Assembly: GCA_028622995.1 (NCBI GenBank)
Contig: JAJQJQ010000041.1
Coordinates: 2,108,001 to 2,172,000 of the forward strand
From: Panagrolaimus kolymaensis
Lineage: Eukaryota; Nematoda; Chromadorea; Rhabditida; Panagrolaimidae
Length of the DNA: 64,000 nt
Reading direction: 5' to 3'
Part shown: piece by piece, positions 49,662 to 61,620 of the stretch
How positions within the stretch are numbered: position 1 is the first letter of the stretch
Layout of the letters: every line of letters begins with the position of its first letter
The notes under the pieces: model-generated
The model's input: only the letters and a program-made list of their open reading frames with translations
Database searches by the model: none
Told to the model about the DNA's origin: nothing
Translations under genes and position numbers: made by a program

Positions 49662-52600
49662 ATATTCATTTTTTTGGTTCTGATATTTTGCTCTGATTAA
49701 ATGATTTCTTTTTTTGCTGCTTTTGGCAAATTCAAATGCAATTTATTTTTGTAGAAACCAAAACTAAAATAAAAACATTTTTTGAGTCTTTAATATTCAT
49801 ATTTTTGGTTCTGATATTTTGCTCTGATTAAATGATTTCCTTTTTTGCTGCTTTTGGCAAATGCAAATGCAATTTATTTTTGTAGAAACCAAAACTAAAA
49901 TAAAAACATTTTTTGAGTCTTTAATATTCATTTTTTTGGTTCTGATATTTTGCTCTGATTAAATGATTTCCTTTTTTGCTGCTTTTGGCAAATGCAAATG
50001 CAATTTATTTTTGTAGAAACCAAAACTAAAATAAAAACATTTTTTGAGTCTTTAATATTCATTTTTTTGGTTCTGATTTTTTGCTTTGATTAAATGATTT
50101 CTTTTTTTGCTGCTTTTGGCAAATTCAAATGCAAATGCAATTTATTTTTGTAGAAACCAAAACTAAAATAAAAACATTTTTTGAGTCTTTAATATTCATT
50201 TTTTTGGTTCTGATATTTTGCTCTGATTAAATGATTTCCTTTTTTGCTGCTTTTGCCAAATTCAAATGCAAATTATTTTTGTAGAAACCAAAACTAAAAT
50301 AAAAACATTTTTTGAGTCTTTAATATTCATTTTTTTGGTTCTGATTTTTTGCTTTGATTAAATGATTTCTTTTTTTGCTGCTTTTGGCAAATTCAAATGC
50401 AAATGCAATTTATTTTTGTAGAAACCAAAACTAAAATAAAAACATTTTTTGAGTCTTTAATATTCATTTTTTTGGTTCTGATATTTTGCTCTGATTAAAT
50501 GATTTCCTTTTTTGCTGCTTTTGCCAAATTCAAATGCAAATTATTTTTTAGAAACCAAAACTAAAATAAAAACATTTTTTGAGTCTTTAATATTCATTTT
50601 TTTGGTTCTGATATTTTGCTCTGATTAAATGATTTCCTTTTTTGCTGCTTTTGGCAAATGCAAATGCAAATTATTTTTGTAGAAACCAAAACTAAAATAA
50701 AAACATTTTTTGAGTCTTTAATATTCATTTTTTTGGTTCTGATATTTTGCTCTGATTAAATGATTTCCTTTTTTGCTGCTTTTGGCAAATGCAAATGCAA
50801 TTTATTTTTGTAGAAGCCAAAACTAAAATAAAAACATTTTTTGAGTCTTTAATATTCATTTTTTTGGTTCTGATATTTTGCTCTGATTAAATGATTTCCT
50901 TTTTTGCTGCTTTTGGCAAATGCAAATTCAATTTATTTTTGTAGAAACCAAAACTAAAATAAAAACATTTTTTGAGTCTTTAATATTCATTTTTTTGGTT
51001 CTGATATTTTGCTCTGATTAAATGATTTCCTTTTTTGCTGCTTTTGGCAAATGCAAATGCAAATTATTTTTGTAGAAACCAAAACTAAAATAAAAACATT
51101 TTTTGAGTCTTTAATATTCATTTTTTTGGTTCTGATATTTTGCTCTGATTAAATGATTTCCTTTTTTGCTGCTTTTGGCAAATGCAAATGCAAATTATTT
51201 TTGTAGAAACCAAAACTAAAATAAAAACATTTTTTGAGTCTTTAATATTCATTTTTTTGGTTCTGATATTTTGCTCTGATTAAATGATTTCCTTTTTTGC
51301 TGCTTTTGGCAAATGCAAATGCAATTTATTTTTGTAGAAACCAAAACTAAAATAAAAACATTTTTTGAGTCTTTAATATTCATTTTTTTGGTTCTGATAT
51401 TTTGCTCTGATTAAATGATTTCCTTTTTTGCTGCTTTTGGCAAATGCAAATGCAATTTATTTTTGTAGAAACCAAAACTAAAATAAAAACATTTTTTGAG
51501 TCTTTAATATTCATTTTTTTGGTTCTGATATTTTGCTCTGATTAAATGATTTCCTTTTTTGCTGCTTTTGGCAAATGCAAATGCAATTTATTTTTGTAGA
51601 AACCAAAACTAAAATAAAAACATTTTTTGAATCTTTAATATTCATTTTTTTGGTTCTGATATTTTGCTCTGATTAAATGATTTCCTTTTTTGCTGCTTTT
51701 GGCAAATGCAAATGCAAATTATTTTTGTAGAAACCAAAACTAAAATAAAAACATTTTTTGAGTCTTTAATATTCATTTTTTTGGTTCTGATATTTTGCTC
51801 TGATTAAATGATTTCCTTTTTTGCTGCTTTTGGCAAATGCAAATGCAATTTATTTTTGTAGAAACCAAAACTAAAATAAAAACATTTTTTGAGTCTTTAA
51901 TATTCATTTTTTTGGTTCTGATATTTTGCTCTGATTAAATGATTTCCTTTTTTGCTGCTTTTGGCAAATTCAAATGCAAATTATTTTTGTAGAAACCAAA
52001 ACTAAAATAAAAACATTTTTTGAGTCTTTAATATTCATTTTTTTGGCTCTGATATTTTGCTCTGATTAAATGATTTCCTTTTTTGCTGCTTTTGGCAAAT
52101 TCAAATGCAAATTATTTTTGTAGAAACCAAAACTAAAATAAAAACATTTTTTGAGTCTTTAATATTCATTTTTTTGGCTCTGATATTTTGCTCTGATTAA
52201 ATGATTTCCTTTTTTGCTGCTTTTGGCAAATGCAAATGCAATTTATTTTTGTAGAAACCAAAACTAAAATAAAAACATTTTTTGAGTCTTTAATATTCAT
52301 TTTTTTGGTTCTGATATTTTGCTCTGATTAAATGATTTCCTTTTTTGCTGCTTTTGGCAAATGCAAATGCAATTTATTTTTGTAGAAACCAAAACTAAAA
52401 TAAAAACATTTTTTGAGTCTTTAATATTCATTTTTTTGGTTCTGATATTTTGCTCTGATTAAATGATTTCCTTTTTTGCTGCTTTTGGCAAATGCAAATG
52501 CAATTTATTTTTGTAGAAACCAAAACTAAAATAAAAACATTTTTTGAGTCTTTAATATTCATTTTTTTGGTTCTGATATTTTGCTCTGATTAAATGATTT

Positions 52601-53223
52601 CCTTTTTTGCTGCTTTTGGCAAATGCAAATGCAATTTATTTTTGTAGAAACCAAAACTAAAATAAAAACATTTTTTGAGTCTTTAATATTCATTTTTTTG
52701 GTTCTGATATTTTGCTCTGATTAAATGATTTCCTTTTTTGCTGCTTTTGGCAAATGCAAATGCAATTTATTTTTGTAGAAACCAAAACTAAAATAAAAAC
52801 ATTTTTTGAGTCTTTAATATTCATTTTTTTGGTTCTGATATTTTGCTCTGATTAAATGATTTCCTTTTTTGCTGCTTTTGGCAAATGCAAATGCAAATTA
52901 TTTTTGTAGAAACCAAAACTAAAATAAAAACATTTTTTGAGTCTTTAATATTCATTTTTTTGGTTCTGATATTTTGCTCTGATTAAATGATTTCCTTTTT
53001 TGCTGCTTTTGGCAAATGCAAATGCAATTTATTTTTGTAGAAACCAAAACTAAAATAAAAACATTTTTTGAGTCTTTAATATTCATTTTTTTGGTTCTGA
53101 TATTTTGCTCTGATTAAATGATTTCCTTTTTTGCTGCTTTTGGCAAATTCAAATGCAAATTATTTTTGTAGAAACCAAAACTAAAATAAAAACATTTTTT
53201 GAGTCTTTAATATTCATTTTTTT

Positions 53224-56200
53224 GGCTCTGATATTTTGCTCTGATTAAATGATTTCCTTTTTTGCTGCTTTTGGCAAATGCAAATGCAATTTATTTTTGT
53301 AGAAACCAAAACTAAAATAAAAACATTTTTTGAGTCTTTAATATTCATTTTTTTGGTTCTGATATTTTGCTCTGATTAAATGATTTCCTTTTTTGCTGCT
53401 TTTGGCAAATGCAAATGCAATTTATTTTTGTAGAAACCAAAACTAAAATAAAAACATTTTTTGAGTCTTTAATATTCATTTTTTTGGTTCTGATATTTTG
53501 CTCTGATTAAATGATTTCCTTTTTTGCTGCTTTTGGCAAATGCAAATGCAAATTATTTTTGTAGAAACCAAAACTAAAATAAAAACATTTTTTGAGTCTT
53601 TAATATTCATTTTTTTGGCTCTGATATTTTGCTCTGATTAAATGATTTCCTTTTTTGCTGCTTTTGGCAAATGCAAATGCAATTTATTTTTGTAGAAACC
53701 AAAACTAAAATAAAAACATTTTTTGAGTCTTTAATATTCATTTTTTTGGTTCTGATATTTTGCTCTGATTAAATGATTTCCTTTTTTGCTGCTTTTGGCA
53801 AATGCAAATGCAAATTATTTTTGTAGAAACCAAAACTAAAATAAAAACATTTTTTGAGTCTTTAATATTCATTTTTTTCTCTCTGATATTTTGCTCTGAT
53901 TAAATGATTTCCTTTTTTGCTGCTTTTGGCAAATTCAAATGCAAATTATTTTTGTAGAAACCAAAACTAAAATAAAAACATTTTTTGAGTCTTTAATATT
54001 CATTTTTTTGGCTCTGATATTTTGCTCTGATTAAATGATTTCCTTTTTTGCTGCTTTTGGCAAATGCAAATGCAATTTATTTTTGTAGAAACCAAAACTA
54101 AAATAAAAACATTTTTTGAGTCTTTAATATTCATTTTTTTGGTTCTGATATTTTGCTCTGATTAAATGATTTCCTTTTTTGCTGCTTTTGGCAAATGCAA
54201 ATGCAATTTATTTTTGTAGAAACCAAAACTAAAATAAAAACATTTTTTGAGTCTTTAATATTCATTTTTTTGGTTCTGATATTTTGCTCTGATTAAATGA
54301 TTTCCTTTTTTGCTGCTTTTGGCAAATTCAAATGCAAATTATTTTTGTAGAAACCAAAACTAAAATAAAAACATTTTTTGAGTCTTTAATATTCATTTTT
54401 TTGGTTCTGATATTTTGCTCTGATTAAATGATTTCCTTTTTTGCTGCTTTTGGCAAATTCAAATGCAAATTATTTTTGTAGAAACCAAAACTAAAATAAA
54501 AACATTTTTTGAGTCTTTAATATTAAATGATTTCCTTTTTTGCTGCTTTTGGCAAATTCAAATGCAAATTATTTTTGTAGAAACCAAAACTAAAATAAAA
54601 ACATTTTTTGAGTCTTTAATATTCATTTTTTTGGCTCTGATATTTTGCTCTGATTAAATGATTTCCTTTTTTGCTGCTTTTGGCAAATGCAAATGCAATT
54701 TATTTTTGTAGAAACCAAAACTAAAATAAAAACATTTTTTGAGTCTTTAATATTCATTTTTTTGGTTCTGATATTTTGCTCTGATTAAATGATTTCCTTT
54801 TTTGCTGCTTTTGGCAAATGCAAATGCAATTTATTTTTGTAGAAACCAAAACTAAAATAAAAACATTTTTTGAGTCTTTAATATTCATTTTTTTGGTTCT
54901 GATATTTTGCTCTGATTAAATGATTTCCTTTTTTGCTGCTTTTGGCAAATTCAAATGCAAATTATTTTTGTAGAAACCAAAACTAAAATAAAAACATTTT
55001 TTGAGTCTTTAATATTCATTTTTTTGGTTCTGATATTTTGCTCTGATTAAATGATTTCCTTTTTTGCTGCTTTTGGCAAATTCAAATGCAAATTATTTTT
55101 GTAGAAACCAAAACTAAAATAAAAACATTTTTTGAGTCTTTAATATTCATTTTTTTGGCTCTGATATTTTGCTCTGATTAAATGATTTCCTTTTTTGCTG
55201 CTTTTGGCAAATGCAAATGCAATTTATTTTTGTAGAAACCAAAACTAAAATAAAAACATTTTTTGAGTCTTTAATATTCATTTTTTTGGTTCTGATATTT
55301 TGCTCTGATTAAATGATTTCCTTTTTTGCTGCTTTTGGCAAATGCAAATGCAATTTATTTTTGTAGAAACCAAAACTAAAATAAAAACATTTTTTGAGTC
55401 TTTAATATTCATTTTTTTGGTTCTGATATTTTGCTCTGATTAAATGATTTCCTTTTTTGCTGCTTTTGGCAAATGCAAATGCAATTTATTTTTGTAGAAA
55501 CCAAAACTAAAATAAAAACATTTTTTGAGTCTTTAATATTCATTTTTTTGGTTCTGATATTTTGCTCTGATTAAATGATTTCCTTTTTTGCTGCTTTTGG
55601 CAAATTCAAATGCAAATTATTTTTGTAGAAACCAAAACTAAAATAAAAACATTTTTTGAGTCTTTAATATTCATTTTTTTGGTTCTGATATTTTGCTCTG
55701 GTTAAATGATTTCCTTTTTTGCTGCTTTTGGCAAATTCAAATGCAAATTATTTTTGTAGAAACCAAAACTAAAATAAAAACATTTTTTGAGTCTTTAATA
55801 TTCATTTTTTTGGCTCTGATATTTTGCTCTGATTAAATGATTTCCTTTTTTGCTGCTTTTGGCAAATGCAAATGCAATTTATTTTTGTAGAAACCAAAAC
55901 TAAAATAAAAACATTTTTTGAGTCTTTAATATTCATTTTTTTGGTTCTGATATTTTGCTCTGATTAAATGATTTCCTTTTTTGCTGCTTTTGGCAAATTC
56001 AAATGCAAATTATTTTTGTAGAAACCAAAACTAAAATAAAAACATTTTTTGAGTCTTTAATATTCATTTTTTTGGTTCTGATATTTTGCTCTGATTAAAT
56101 GATTTCCTTTTTTGCTGCTTTTGGCAAATTCAAATGCAAATTATTTTTGTAGAAACCAAAACTAAAATAAAAACATTTTTTGAGTCTTTAATATTCATTT

Positions 56201-56995
56201 TTTTGGCTCTGATATTTTGCTCTGATTAAATGATTTCCTTTTTTGCTGCTTTTGGCAAATGCAAATGCAATTTATTTTTGTAGAAACCAAAACTAAAATA
56301 AAAACATTTTTTGAGTCTTTAATATTCATTTTTTTGGTTCTGATATTTTGCTCTGATTAAATGATTTCCTTTTTTGCTGCTTTTGGCAAATGCAAATGCA
56401 ATTTATTTTTGTAGAAACCAAAACTAAAATAAAAACATTTTTTGAGTCTTTAATATTCATTTTTTTGGTTCTGATATTTTGCTCTGATTAAATGATTTCC
56501 TTTTTTGCTGCTTTTGGCAAATGCAAATGCAATTTATTTTTGTAGAAACCAAAACTAAAATAAAAACATTTTTTGAGTCTTTAATATTCATTTTTTTGGC
56601 TCTGATATTTTGCTCTGATTAAATGATTTCCTTTTTTGCTGCTTTTGGCAAATGCAAATGCAATTTATTTTTGTAGAAACCAAAACTAAAATAAAAACAT
56701 TTTTTGAGTCTTTAATATTCATTTTTTTGGTTCTGATATTTTGCTCTGATTAAATGATTTCCTTTTTTGCTGCTTTTGGCAAATGCAAATGCAATTTATT
56801 TTTGTAGAAACCAAAACTAAAATAAAAACATTTTTTGAGTCTTTAATATTCATTTTTTTGGTTCTGATATTTTGCTCTGATTAAATGATTTCCTTTTTTG
56901 CTGCTTTTGGCAAATGCAAATGCAATTTATTTTTGTAGAAACCAAAACTAAAATAAAAACATTTTTTGAGTCTTTAATATTCATTTTTTTGGCTC
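53224..56995. repeat. Satellite domain with 3-mer higher-order repeat (393 bp)
   Basis: The GGCTCTG variant marks every third copy: 53224, 53617, 54010, then 55812, 56205, 56598, 56991, exactly 393 bp apart within each run. Confidence 0.75.
54480..54579. repeat. Shortened 99-bp monomer
   Basis: Distance between consecutive AGAAACC anchors is 99 bp instead of 131. A 32-bp block from CATTTTTTT to CTCTGATT is missing, with ATT present at both break points. Confidence 0.85.
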
Positions 56996-57540
56996 TGATA
57001 TTTTGCTCTGATTAAATGATTTCCTTTTTTGCTGCTTTTGCCAAATTCAAATGCAAATTATTTTTGTAGAAACCAAAACTAAAATAAAAACATTTTTTGA
57101 GTCTTTATTATTCATTTTTTTGGCTCTGATATTTTGCTCTGATTAAATGATTTCCTTTTTTGCTGCTTTTGGCAAATTCAAATGCAAATTATTTTTGTAG
57201 AAACCAAAACTAAAATAAAAACATTTTTTGAGTCTTTAATATTCATTTTTTTGGCTCTGATATTTTGCTCTGATTAAATGATTTCCTTTTTTGCTGCTTT
57301 TGCCAAATTCAAATGCAAATTATTTTTGTAGAAACCAAAACTAAAATAAAAACATTTTTTGAGTCTTTAATATTCATTTTTTTGGCTCTGATATTTTGCT
57401 CTGATTAAATGATTTCCTTTTTTGCTGCTTTTGCCAAATTCAAATGCAAATTATTTTTGTAGAAACCAAAACTAAAATAAAAACATTTTTTGAGTCTTTA
57501 ATATTCATTTTTTTGGCTCTGATATTTTGCTCTGATTAAA

Positions 57541-60500
57541 TGATTTCATTTTTTGCTGCTTTTGGCAAATTCAAATGCAAATTATTTTTGTAGAAACCAA
57601 AACTAAAATAAAAACATTTTTTGAGTCTTTATTATTCATTTTTTTGGCTCTGATATTTTGCTCTGATTAAATGATTTCCTTTTTTGCTGCTTTTGGCAAA
57701 TTCAAATGCAAATTATTTTTGTAGAAACCAAAACTAAAATAAAAACATTTTTTGAGTCTTTAATATTCATTTTTTTGGCTCTGATATTTTGCTCTGATTA
57801 AATGATTTCATTTTTTGCTGCTTTTGGCAAATTCAAATGCAAATTATTTTTGTAGAAACCAAAACTAAAATAAAAACATTTTTTGAGTCTTTATTATTCA
57901 TTTTTTTGGCTCTGATATTTTGCTCTGATTAAATGATTTCCTTTTTTGCTGCTTTTGGCAAATTCAAATGCAAATTATTTTTGTAGAAACCAAAACTAAA
58001 ATAAAAACATTTTTTGAGTCTTTAATATTCATTTTTTTGGCTCTGATATTTTGCTCTGATTAAATGATTTCATTTTTTGCTGCTTTTGGCAAATTCAAAT
58101 GCAAATTATTTTTGTAGAAACCAAAACTAAAATAAAAACATTTTTTGAGTCTTTATTATTCATTTTTTTGGCTCTGATATTTTGCTCTGATTAAATGATT
58201 TCCTTTTTTGCTGCTTTTGGCAAATTCAAATGCAAATTATTTTTGTAGAAACCAAAACTAAAATAAAAACATTTTTTGAGTCTTTAATATTCATTTTTTT
58301 GGCTCTGATATTTTGCTCTGATTAAATGATTTCATTTTTTGCTGCTTTTGGCAAATTCAAATGCAAATTATTTTTGTAGAAACCAAAACTAAAATAAAAA
58401 CATTTTTTGAGTCTTTATTATTCATTTTTTTGGCTCTGATATTTTGCTCTGATTAAATGATTTCCTTTTTTGCTGCTTTTGGCAAATTCAAATGCAAATT
58501 ATTTTTGTAGAAACCAAAACTAAAATAAAAACATTTTTTGAGTCTTTAATATTCATTTTTTTGGTTCTGATATTTTGCTCTGATTAAATGATTTCCTTTT
58601 TTGCTGCTTTTGGCAAATGCAAATGCAATTTATTTTTGTAGAAACCAAAACTAAAATAAAAACATTTTTTGAGTCTTTAATATTCATTTTTTTGGCTCTG
58701 ATATTTTGCTCTGATTAAATGATTTCCTTTTTTGCTGCTTTTGCCAAATTCAAATGCAAATTATTTTTGTAGAAACCAAAACTAAAATAAAAACATTTTT
58801 TGAGTCTTTAATATTCATTTTTTTGGCTCTGATATTTTGCTCTGATTAAATGATTTACTTTTTTGCTGCTTTTGCCAAATTCAAATGCAAATTATTTTTG
58901 TAGAAACCAAAACTAAAATAAAAACATTTTTTGAGTCTTTAATATTCATTTTTTTGGCTCTGATATTTTGCTCTGATTAAATGATTTCCTTTTTTGCTGC
59001 TTTTGCCAAATTCAAATGCAAATTATTTTTGTAGAAACCAAAACTAAAATAAAAACATTTTTTGAGTCTTTAATATTCATTTTTTTGGCTCTGATATTTT
59101 GCTCTGATTAAATGATTTCCTTTTTTGCTGCTTTTGCCAAATTCAAATGCAAATTATTTTTGTAGAAACCAAAACTAAAATAAAAACATTTTTTGAGTCT
59201 TTAATATTCATTTTTTTGGCTCTGATATTTTGCTCTGATTAAATGATTTCATTTTTTGCTGCTTTTGGCAAATTCAAATGCAAATTATTTTTGTAGAAAC
59301 CAAAACTAAAATAAAAACATTTTTTGAGTCTTTATTATTCATTTTTTTGGCTCTGATATTTTGCTCTGATTAAATGATTTCCTTTTTTGCTGCTTTTGGC
59401 AAATTCAAATGCAAATTATTTTTGTAGAAACCAAAACTAAAATAAAAACATTTTTTGAGTCTTTAATATTCATTTTTTTGGCTCTGATATTTTGCTCTGA
59501 TTAAATGATTTCATTTTTTGCTGCTTTTGGCAAATTCAAATGCAAATTATTTTTGTAGAAACCAAAACTAAAATAAAAACATTTTTTGAGTCTTTATTAT
59601 TCATTTTTTTGGCTCTGATATTTTGCTCTGATTAAATGATTTCCTTTTTTGCTGCTTTTGGCAAATTCAAATGCAAATTATTTTTGTAGAAACCAAAACT
59701 AAAATAAAAACATTTTTTGAGTCTTTAATATTCATTTTTTTGGCTCTGATATTTTGCTCTGATTAAATGATTTACTTTTTTGCTGCTTTTGCCAAATTCA
59801 AATGCAAATTATTTTTGTAGAAACCAAAACTAAAATAAAAACATTTTTTGAGTCTTTAATATTCATTTTTTTGGCTCTGATATTTTGCTCTGATTAAATG
59901 ATTTCCTTTTTTGCTGCTTTTGGCAAATTCAAATGCAAATTATTTTTGTAGAAACCAAAACTAAAATAAAAACATTTTTTGAGTCTTTAATATTCATTTT
60001 TTTGGCTCTGATATTTTGCTCTGATTAAATGATTTCCTTTTTTGCTGCTTTTGCCAAATTCAAATGCAAATTATTTTTGTAGAAACCAAAACTAAAATAA
60101 AAACATTTTTTGAGTCTTTAATATTCATTTTTTTGGTTCTGATATTTTGCTCTGATTAAATGATTTCCTTTTTTGCTGCTTTTGGCAAATTCAAATGCAA
60201 ATTATTTTTGTAGAAACCAAAACTAAAATAAAAACATTTTTTGAGTCTTTAATATTCATTTTTTTGGTTCTGATATTTTGCTCTGATTAAATGATTTCCT
60301 TTTTTGCTGCTTTTGGCAAATGCAAATGCAATTTATTTTTGTAGAAACCAAAACTAAAATAAAAACATTTTTTGAGTCTTTAATATTCATTTTTTTGGTT
60401 CTGATATTTTGCTCTGATTAAATGATTTCCTTTTTTGCTGCTTTTGGCAAATGCAAATGCAAATTATTTTTGTAGAAACCAAAACTAAAATAAAAACATT

Positions 60501-61620
60501 TTTTGAGTCTTTAATATTCATTTTTTTGGTTCTGATATTTTGCTCTGATTAAATGATTTCCTTTTTTGCTGCTTTTGGCAAATGCAAATGCAATTTATTT
60601 TTGTAGAAACCAAAACTAAAATAAAAACATTTTTTGAGTCTTTAATATTCATTTTTTTGGTTCTGATATTTTGCTCTGATTAAATGATTTCCTTTTTTGC
60701 TGCTTTTGGCAAATGCAAATGCAATTTATTTTTGTAGAAACCAAAACTAAAATAAAAACATTTTTTGAGTCTTTAATATTCATTTTTTTGGCTCTGATAT
60801 TTTGCTCTGATTAAATGATTTCCTTTTTTGCTGCTTTTGCCAAATTCAAATGCAAATTATTTTTGTAGAAACCAAAACTAAAATAAAAACATTTTTTGAG
60901 TCTTTATTATTCATTTTTTTGGCTCTGATATTTTGCTCTGATTAAATGATTTCCTTTTTTGCTGCTTTTGCCAAATTCAAATGCAAATTATTTTTGTAGA
61001 AACCAAAACTAAAATAAAAACATTTTTTGAGTCTTTAATATTCATTTTTTTGGCTCTGATATTTTGCTCTGATTAAATGATTTCATTTTTTGCTGCTTTT
61101 GGCAAATTCAAATGCAAATTATTTTTGTAGAAACCAAAACTAAAATAAAAACATTTTTTGAGTCTTTATTATTCATTTTTTTGGCTCTGATATTTTGCTC
61201 TGATTAAATGATTTCCTTTTTTGCTGCTTTTGGCAAATTCAAATGCAAATTATTTTTGTAGAAACCAAAACTAAAATAAAAACATTTTTTGAGTCTTTAA
61301 TATTCATTTTTTTGGCTCTGATATTTTGCTCTGATTAAATGATTTCATTTTTTGCTGCTTTTGGCAAATTCAAATGCAAATTATTTTTGTAGAAACCAAA
61401 ACTAAAATAAAAACATTTTTTGAGTCTTTATTATTCATTTTTTTGGCTCTGATATTTTGCTCTGATTAAATGATTTCCTTTTTTGCTGCTTTTGGCAAAT
61501 TCAAATGCAAATTATTTTTGTAGAAACCAAAACTAAAATAAAAACATTTTTTGAGTCTTTAATATTCATTTTTTTGGTTCTGATATTTTGCTCTGATTAA
61601 ATGATTTCCTTTTTTGCTGC
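57541..61620. repeat. Satellite domain with 2-mer higher-order repeat (262 bp)
   Basis: The TTTCATTTTTTGC variant, always followed by a TTTATTATTC copy, occurs at 57541, 57803, 58065, 58327, then 59244, 59506, then 61078, 61340. Within runs the step is 262 bp; between runs it is 917 and 1,572 bp (7 and 12 monomers), so the register is kept. Confidence 0.75.

Noticed and set aside
54463..54657. 64-codon frame inside the satellite
   Set aside because: Exists only because the 32-bp deletion changes the frame between two monomers; the monomer length (131) does not support a repeated protein.
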